Shown here: positions 6,042 to 9,857 of the stretch, piece after piece
Position numbering within the stretch: position 1 is the first letter of the stretch
How the letters are laid out: each line of letters begins with the position of its first letter
From: Nitrospirota bacterium
Lineage (GTDB): Bacteria; Nitrospirota; JACRHJ01
Direction: 5' to 3'
Assembly: GCA_021785055.1 (NCBI GenBank)
Contig: JAJYGS010000088.1
Span: 1-9,857 of the forward strand
DNA: 9,857 nt
The notes under the pieces: model-generated
What the model saw: only the letters and a program-made list of their open reading frames with translations
Told to the model about the DNA's origin: nothing
The model's database searches: none
Translations under genes and position numbers: made by a program

Positions 6042-6401
6042 ATGAAAATAGGCGTAATGATACAGGAAGGCCCGTCGTATAACCATGAGGCCTCCGATAC
6101 CGCCTACAAATTTATCGAAGCTGCAATGGCCAAGGGCCACACCATCCAGGGCGTCTTTCTCTATGACGACGCGGTGACGAACGTCGCCAGGCACATGGAG
6201 CCGCCCCAGGACGACAGGCATATCGCAAGGCGGTGGTCGGAGCTTGGCGCCAAGGGCGTGGACATAGTCGTCTGCGTGGCGGCGGCAAAGAGGCGCGGGA
6301 TGAAACCGGAACTTATAGTAGACAATACCAGAATATCCGGCCTGGGCCAGCTTAGCGAGATATGCACCGAGGCGGAGCGAGTAGTCACCTTCGGAGACTA
6401 A
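6042..6401 (+). CDS. dsrE: DsrE, sulfurtransferase subunit with the active cysteine
   Basis: DsrE is the sulfur-binding subunit of the cytoplasmic DsrE2F2H2 hexamer, homologous to TusD, which relays persulfide sulfur to DsrC. The 119-residue protein has the family's N-terminal beta strand (MKIGVMIQEGP), the nucleotide-fold-like helix, and the active-site segment DIVVCVAAAKRRG with Cys78, the same residue number as the catalytic Cys78 of Allochromatium vinosum DsrE. ATG 6042 follows AGGAGG (6031-6036). It heads the dsrEFH group, with 20-bp gaps to dsrF. DsrEFH is characteristic of sulfur oxidisers using reverse Dsr, but also occurs in some lineages with reductive-type DsrAB. Confidence 0.95.
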   Translation: MKIGVMIQEGPSYNHEASDTAYKFIEAAMAKGHTIQGVFLYDDAVTNVARHMEPPQDDRHIARRWSELGAKGVDIVVCVAAAKRRGMKPELIVDNTRISGLGQLSEICTEAERVVTFGD

Positions 6402-6421
6402 GAGGAAAGGAGATTTAAAAA

Positions 6422-6778
6422 GTGGCAAAGATAATGTTTGTTAACAGGAACGCCCCGCACGGGACGATATACGCCTGGGAAGGGTTGGAAGTCGTTCTCA
6501 TCTTCGGCGCATACGAAAACGAACTCTCCGCCGTATACATGGACGACGCCGTTTTCTCCCTCAAAAAAGGGCAGGATACCTCGGCCCTCGGCATAAAAGG
6601 ATTTCTCCAGACCCTGCCGGTGCTTGAGGACTACGGCTGCGAGAAAATATACGTGGACAAGGAATCCATGGAAAAACGCGGCCTGAAGACGGATGATTTC
6701 GCCATACCGGTCGAGGTGATGGATTCGGCGGGCATAGGTAAAATAATGGAAGAGCAGGACGTGATCCTGCCGTTCTAA
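6422..6778 (+). CDS. dsrF: DsrF, sulfurtransferase subunit
   Basis: DsrF (TusC family) is a structural partner in the DsrE2F2H2 hexamer. The 118-residue product has the usual DsrF length and features: an N-terminal strand followed by NAPHGTIYAWEGLEVVLIFG, an acidic surface patch around residues 40-43, and the conserved C-terminal-half segment YGCEKIYVDKESMEKRGL (71-88). It has one cysteine, Cys73; DsrF itself is not regarded as the sulfur-carrying subunit. The start is GTG 6422, nine bases after AAAGGAG (6406-6412). It lies between dsrE and dsrH with short gaps, in the order found in A. vinosum. Confidence 0.93.
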   Translation: MAKIMFVNRNAPHGTIYAWEGLEVVLIFGAYENELSAVYMDDAVFSLKKGQDTSALGIKGFLQTLPVLEDYGCEKIYVDKESMEKRGLKTDDFAIPVEVMDSAGIGKIMEEQDVILPF

Positions 6779-6795
6779 TACAGGAGGCTTTCAAG

Positions 6796-7089
6796 GTGCT
6801 TCACATAGTAAACAAATCTCCGTACATGAAAAGCAGCCTGGAGAGCTGCATCCGGGTAGCGCAGAAGAACGACCCTATACTGCTGATTGAGGACGCGGTT
6901 CTTGGCGCCGCCGCAGGAGGCGGGGTCGAAAGCCTTGTCCAGGGCGCTTTGAAGAACCATCCCGTCTACGCGCTTGGCGCGGACATTTCCGCGAGAGGCC
7001 TGAGCAGTCTGACCCCCGGCGTGAAAGTAATCGACTACGCCGATTTTGTCGATCTTGTCGAGCAGCACAAGCCGATGACCTGGCTTTAA
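6796..7089 (+). CDS. dsrH: DsrH, sulfurtransferase subunit
   Basis: DsrH (TusB family) completes the DsrE2F2H2 complex. The 97-residue protein starts MLHIVNKSPY, the family's usual opening, and keeps the YALGADISARGL segment (63-74) and the MTWL end that matches the terminal M-x-W of TusB/DsrH proteins. Cys18 lies close to the conserved cysteine (Cys20 in A. vinosum DsrH) that contributes to interaction with DsrC. The start is GTG 6796, after AGGAGG (6782-6787). All three subunits are present and intact, so the relay should be functional. Confidence 0.92.
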   Translation: MLHIVNKSPYMKSSLESCIRVAQKNDPILLIEDAVLGAAAGGGVESLVQGALKNHPVYALGADISARGLSSLTPGVKVIDYADFVDLVEQHKPMTWL

Positions 7090-7094
7090 TAAAC

Positions 7095-7760
7095 ATGGAC
7101 AGGGAAATCCTGTCGGAGCTCCTGCTTGCCCGGAAATATCAGGAAGCGATGGACCTGGTTAAAAAAAGACATAGAAACCTGCGCATTCTGCTCGGTCTTT
7201 TATATTCCGAGGAGGAGCTTGTCAGATGGAGGGCCGTGACGCTGCTTGGGCTGGTTGCGGCTGAGGGCCGGACAGACCTCGCGCCGGCGGTGAGACGGCT
7301 TCTATGGTTCCTCAACGAGGAATCGAGCACCGTAGGCTGGTGTTCCGCCCAGGCCATCGCAGAGATATACAGAAATAATCCGGGCATGGCCAGGGACGCC
7401 ATACGGGCGGTTCTCCACCTTTCCGATGACGAGGAAGTTTCCCTTCCTGCAAACAGGAATACGCCGATACTTGCGGGTTCCATCTGGGCAATCGGGGCGC
7501 TTGCGGACAGCGAGCCGGCGCTGGTTTCGGAGATGGGGCCGGCGCTGGTTAAGTTCCTTGAAGACCCGGAGCCTGCGATAAGAGGCTTTTCCGCATGGGC
7601 GCTCGGCAGGATGCGTTTCGGGGCGGCGAAAAAGGGTCTTGAGGCGCTCTTGGAAGACGACTCTTTGATAAACATTTATGAAGCCGATATTCTGAAAAAA
7701 GTCACCATTGCGCGCGCCGCGGCTGACGCGCTTGAAAATATTCGGAAAAACGACGAATGA
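7095..7760 (+). CDS. HEAT-repeat protein between dsrH and dsrA
   Basis: The 221-residue soluble protein has no signal peptide or membrane segment. It is a solenoid of HEAT-like units: about 30-56 (SEEELVRWRAVTLLGLVAAE), 64-93 (RRLLWFLNEESSTVGWCSAQ), 125-157, and 145-172 (LEDPEPAIRGFSAWALGRM), with a last helical unit near 177-217. The first two units resemble a pattern I associate with HEAT proteins of sulfate- and sulfur-metabolising bacteria, but I know of no assigned function. There is no strong ribosome-binding site before ATG 7095, which sits five bases after the dsrH stop, so translation is probably coupled to dsrH. Its location suggests a cytoplasmic adaptor or assembly factor for DsrEFH or DsrAB; this is inference. 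Confidence 0.8.
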   Translation: MDREILSELLLARKYQEAMDLVKKRHRNLRILLGLLYSEEELVRWRAVTLLGLVAAEGRTDLAPAVRRLLWFLNEESSTVGWCSAQAIAEIYRNNPGMARDAIRAVLHLSDDEEVSLPANRNTPILAGSIWAIGALADSEPALVSEMGPALVKFLEDPEPAIRGFSAWALGRMRFGAAKKGLEALLEDDSLINIYEADILKKVTIARAAADALENIRKNDE

Positions 7761-7828
7761 AGGAGGTGAGGAATAGCCCGGTTCGGATTTTTTTAGTTCT
7801 GTTTAATAACCAGAAAAGGAGAAAGTAG
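7761..7828 (+). promoter_or_regulatory. dsrA leader with orphan Shine-Dalgarno sequence and T tract
   Basis: The spacer before dsrA holds two ribosome-binding-like sequences. AAGGAG (7816-7821) is correctly placed for dsrA. AGGAGGTG (7761-7768) is a near-perfect anti-SD match with no ATG, GTG or TTG at the right distance. A GTG embedded in it (7766) opens a 20-codon frame ending in TAG 7826-7828, directly against the dsrA ATG. Seven T residues (7788-7794) follow a very weak CCG/CGG hairpin, and TTTAAT (7802-7807) resembles a -10 box but lacks a well-spaced -35. No single mechanism is supported strongly. Confidence 0.3.
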
Positions 7829-9007
7829 ATGTCAGATACCCCATTGATTGACCAGCTTGAAACCGGCCCCTGGCCGAGCTTCATCAAGGACATTAAGAGG
7901 ATGGCCGCGAAGAACGCCATGTGCAAAGACCTCCTCGGTCTCCTCGAGAAGTCCTATAAGGACAAGAGGACGCACTGGAAGCATGGCGGCATAGTCGGCG
8001 TCCGCGGTTACGGCGGCGGCATCATAGGCCGTTATTCGGACTGCCCTGAGGAGTTCCCGAACGTCTCCCACTTCCACACGGTCCGCGTTAACCAGCCATC
8101 CGCGTGGTTCTACAACACGTCGTCTCTTCGCTACCTCTGCGACCTCTGGGAGAAGCACGGTTCCGGCCTTACGAACATGCACGGCTCGACCGGCGACATG
8201 GTCATGCTCGGCACAAAGACGGACCAGTTGGAAGACATATTCACAGACCTCTCCGAGCACGGCTGGGACCTGGGCGGCTCCGGCTCGGACGTCCGCACCC
8301 CGTCATGCTGCAACGGCATGGCCCGCTGCGAGTTCGCCTGCTACGACACCATGGACTTATGCTACAACCTGACGAACGAGTACCAGGACGAGCTTCACAG
8401 GCCCGCGTTCCCGTACAAGTTCAAGTTCAAGATGTCGGGCTGCCCGAATGACTGCGTCGCCTCGATAGCCCGCTCCGACTGCTCCATTATCGGCACATGG
8501 AGGGACGACATCCAGCAGGACAACGCCGCCGTCGCGGAATATGCCAAGGGCGGCAAGGTTGACATAGCGAAGGACGTCGTGGGCAAATGCCCCACGGGGT
8601 GCATGTCCTGGGACGGAACCAAGCTCTCCATAGACAACAAGAACTGCAACCGCTGCATGCACTGCATAAACGTCATGCCCAAGGCGCTCCGCCCCGGCAA
8701 GGACAAGGGCGCGATGGTGCTTCTCGGCGCCAAGGCCCCGATAGTCCAGGGCGCGCTGCTGGCATCCGTTTTAGTGCCCTTCATAAAGATGGAGCCCCCT
8801 TACGACGAGTTCAAGGAGCTTATCGCGAAGATATGGGAGTTCTGGGATGAGCACGGCGAGAACAGGGAGCGCATAGGCGAGATGATCGTGCGCATCGGCA
8901 AGGGCAACTTTGTCGAGGAAATCGGTCTGGAGCCGGTCCCGTCCATGATAAAGGAGCCGAGGTCCAACCCGTACATCTTCTACGAAGAGTATTTCGACGA
9001 GGAATAA
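7829..9007 (+). CDS. dsrA: DsrA, alpha subunit of dissimilatory (bi)sulfite reductase
   Basis: DsrAB is the siroheme enzyme that interconverts sulfite and sulfide-level sulfur bound to DsrC. The 392-residue product keeps the WKHGGIVGVRGYGGGIIGRY segment (50-69), the sirohaem-linked [4Fe-4S] motif C-x5-C...C-x3-C (Cys161, Cys167, Cys205, Cys209, in CCNGMARCEFAC and GCPNDC), and an inserted ferredoxin domain with Cys254/Cys258 and Cys273, 276, 279 (CNRCMHC). It is shorter than the about 420-440 residues of well-known DsrA proteins: the loop before the ferredoxin domain and both ends are trimmed. ATG 7829 follows AAGGAG with seven bases between. Some segments look like reductive-type DsrA (LTNMHGSTGD, DELHRPAFPYKFKFK), whereas CPTGCMSWDG and the short loop before it recall oxidative-type enzymes, so direction cannot be read from the sequence by eye. 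Confidence 0.97.
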   Translation: MSDTPLIDQLETGPWPSFIKDIKRMAAKNAMCKDLLGLLEKSYKDKRTHWKHGGIVGVRGYGGGIIGRYSDCPEEFPNVSHFHTVRVNQPSAWFYNTSSLRYLCDLWEKHGSGLTNMHGSTGDMVMLGTKTDQLEDIFTDLSEHGWDLGGSGSDVRTPSCCNGMARCEFACYDTMDLCYNLTNEYQDELHRPAFPYKFKFKMSGCPNDCVASIARSDCSIIGTWRDDIQQDNAAVAEYAKGGKVDIAKDVVGKCPTGCMSWDGTKLSIDNKNCNRCMHCINVMPKALRPGKDKGAMVLLGAKAPIVQGALLASVLVPFIKMEPPYDEFKELIAKIWEFWDEHGENRERIGEMIVRIGKGNFVEEIGLEPVPSMIKEPRSNPYIFYEEYFDEE

Positions 9008-9018
9008 GGGTGCGGGAC

Positions 9019-9037
9019 GGGCGGAAGAATGCCGCCC
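9019..9037 (+). promoter_or_regulatory. GC-rich hairpin in the dsrA-dsrB spacer
   Basis: GGGCGG (9019-9024) pairs perfectly with CCGCCC (9032-9037) across a 7-base loop, ten bases after the dsrA stop codon. No T run follows, so it is not a standard intrinsic terminator. It sits in a 101-bp spacer, long for a dsrAB pair. It could protect the 3' end of dsrA mRNA or cause partial attenuation. No good sigma70 promoter is visible before dsrB. Confidence 0.4.
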
Positions 9038-9108
9038 CTGCAAGATTTAACGGTTAACGCCTTATTGTAAACAGGTTGACGAATAAATAAAACGGAGGGA
9101 TTGAAAAA

Positions 9109-9857
9109 ATGGCAGCTCCGAAGAGAAAGACAGACATAGGGCCACCCCATTACGAACAGATGCTCCACCCGATGGTGAAGGCGAACTACGGAAAGTGGAA
9201 GTATCACGAGAAAGTAAAGCCGGGCGTGCTGATGCACGTCTCGGAGACCGGCGACAAGCTTTATACCGTCCGCGCTGCGTCATCCAGGCTTATCAGCATC
9301 GAGAAAATACGCGATTACTGTAACCTGGCCGACAAGTACTGCGACGGCTACTTGAGGTTCACCAGCCGCAACAACGTCGAGTTCATGACGGACAAGGAGG
9401 CCAACGTCCAGCCGATCATCGACGAACTTGCGAAGCAGAGTATTCCCGTCGGCGGCACCGGCAACAGCATCTCCAACATCGTCCATACCCAGGGCTGGGT
9501 ACACTGCCACAGCTCCGCGACGGACGCCTCCGGAGTCGTGAAGGCCACCATGGACGAGCTTATCGACTACTTCACGTCCATGACGCTTCCCGCGCACCTG
9601 AGGATAGCGGTCGCATGCTGCCTCAACATGTGCGGCGCGGTTCACTGTTCGGATATAGCTATCCTGGGCATCCACAGGACCCCGCCGACCATCGACCACG
9701 AAAAGCTCGGCAACATGTGCGAGATTCCGTCCACCGTGTCCTCGTGCCCGAAGGCCGCAATACGCCCGAAGGTGGTCGCCGGCAAGAAGACGGTCGAGGT
9801 GGTGGAAGACCTCTGCATGTACTGCGGCAACTGCTACACGGTCTGCCCGGCGATGCC
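9109..9857 (+). CDS. dsrB: DsrB, beta subunit of dissimilatory (bi)sulfite reductase (3' end beyond window)
   Basis: The first 249 codons are present and the frame runs off the window. The product has the DsrB hallmarks: TDIGPPHYEQMLHP at the N-terminus, PGVLMHVSETGDKLYTVR (38-55), RFTSRNNVEFM (83-93), IVHTQGWVHCH (124-134), the siroheme-cluster segment CCLNMCGAVHCSD (170-182), and the ferredoxin domain with Cys213 and Cys236, 239, 242, 246 (CMYCGNCYTVC). DsrB carries the active siroheme in the heterotetramer with DsrA. The start ATG 9109 follows GGAGGG (9094-9099). A loop before PVGGTGNS (113-120) is shorter than in Desulfovibrio DsrB, matching the compactness of the DsrA partner. The rest of the gene, and any dsrD, dsrC or dsrN beyond it, are not visible. 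Confidence 0.96.
   Translation, partial: MAAPKRKTDIGPPHYEQMLHPMVKANYGKWKYHEKVKPGVLMHVSETGDKLYTVRAASSRLISIEKIRDYCNLADKYCDGYLRFTSRNNVEFMTDKEANVQPIIDELAKQSIPVGGTGNSISNIVHTQGWVHCHSSATDASGVVKATMDELIDYFTSMTLPAHLRIAVACCLNMCGAVHCSDIAILGIHRTPPTIDHEKLGNMCEIPSTVSSCPKAAIRPKVVAGKKTVEVVEDLCMYCGNCYTVCPAM

Noticed and set aside
7777..7794. Intrinsic terminator before dsrA (CCG/CGG hairpin plus seven T)
   Set aside because: The stem is only three base pairs with a three-base loop, too weak to call.
9076..9105. TTGACG (9076-9081) as a -35 box for a dsrB promoter
   Set aside because: The position for a -10 box at normal spacing reads GATTGA and overlaps the dsrB ribosome-binding region; no convincing -10.

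Overview
The window is a single-direction (+ strand) dissimilatory sulfur-metabolism cluster from a bacterium. Coding regions are GC-rich at third positions, yet ATA (Ile) and AGG (Arg) are used freely. The gene content points to an anaerobic or microaerobic sulfur-cycling bacterium with reverse or forward Dsr metabolism (Desulfobacterota-, Nitrospirota- or candidate-phylum-like). The sequence alone does not fix the phylum, and no mobile element, tRNA, rRNA or CRISPR array is visible.

Layout. (1) 1-1583: the last codons of what is probably dsrM, then dsrK, the HdrD-like iron-sulfur subunit that works with DsrC. (2) 1584-4100: where dsrJOP would normally follow, there is a diheme c-type lipoprotein, a Rieske protein, a cytochrome b (b6-like half), a subunit IV-like half, and a monoheme cytochrome with a C-terminal membrane anchor. 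Together these look like a complete quinol-oxidising Rieske/cytochrome b complex. (3) 4112-5887: a large lipoprotein made of alpha-helical repeats. (4) 5888-6041: a non-coding gap with three short degenerate repeats, the last of which forms a likely intrinsic terminator. (5) 6042-7089: dsrE, dsrF and dsrH (sulfurtransferase DsrE2F2H2). (6) 7095-7760: a HEAT-repeat protein. (7) 7829-9857: dsrA and the first 249 codons of dsrB, the siroheme sulfite reductase, with unusually roomy spacers before dsrA and before dsrB.

How it may work together. DsrAB interconverts sulfite and sulfide-level sulfur carried on DsrC (dsrC is not in the window). DsrEFH hands persulfide sulfur to DsrC. DsrMK exchanges electrons between DsrC and the menaquinone pool. 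The Rieske/cytochrome b module would connect the same quinol pool to periplasmic c-type cytochromes. That combination makes most immediate sense for sulfur oxidation or disproportionation, but a reductive role with an unusual quinol-handling complex cannot be excluded.

The most notable point is the apparent replacement of DsrJOP by a Rieske/cytochrome b complex inside a dsr cluster. The cytochrome b combines a b6f-like Cys (candidate ligand for heme c_n/c_i) with bc1-like histidine spacing.
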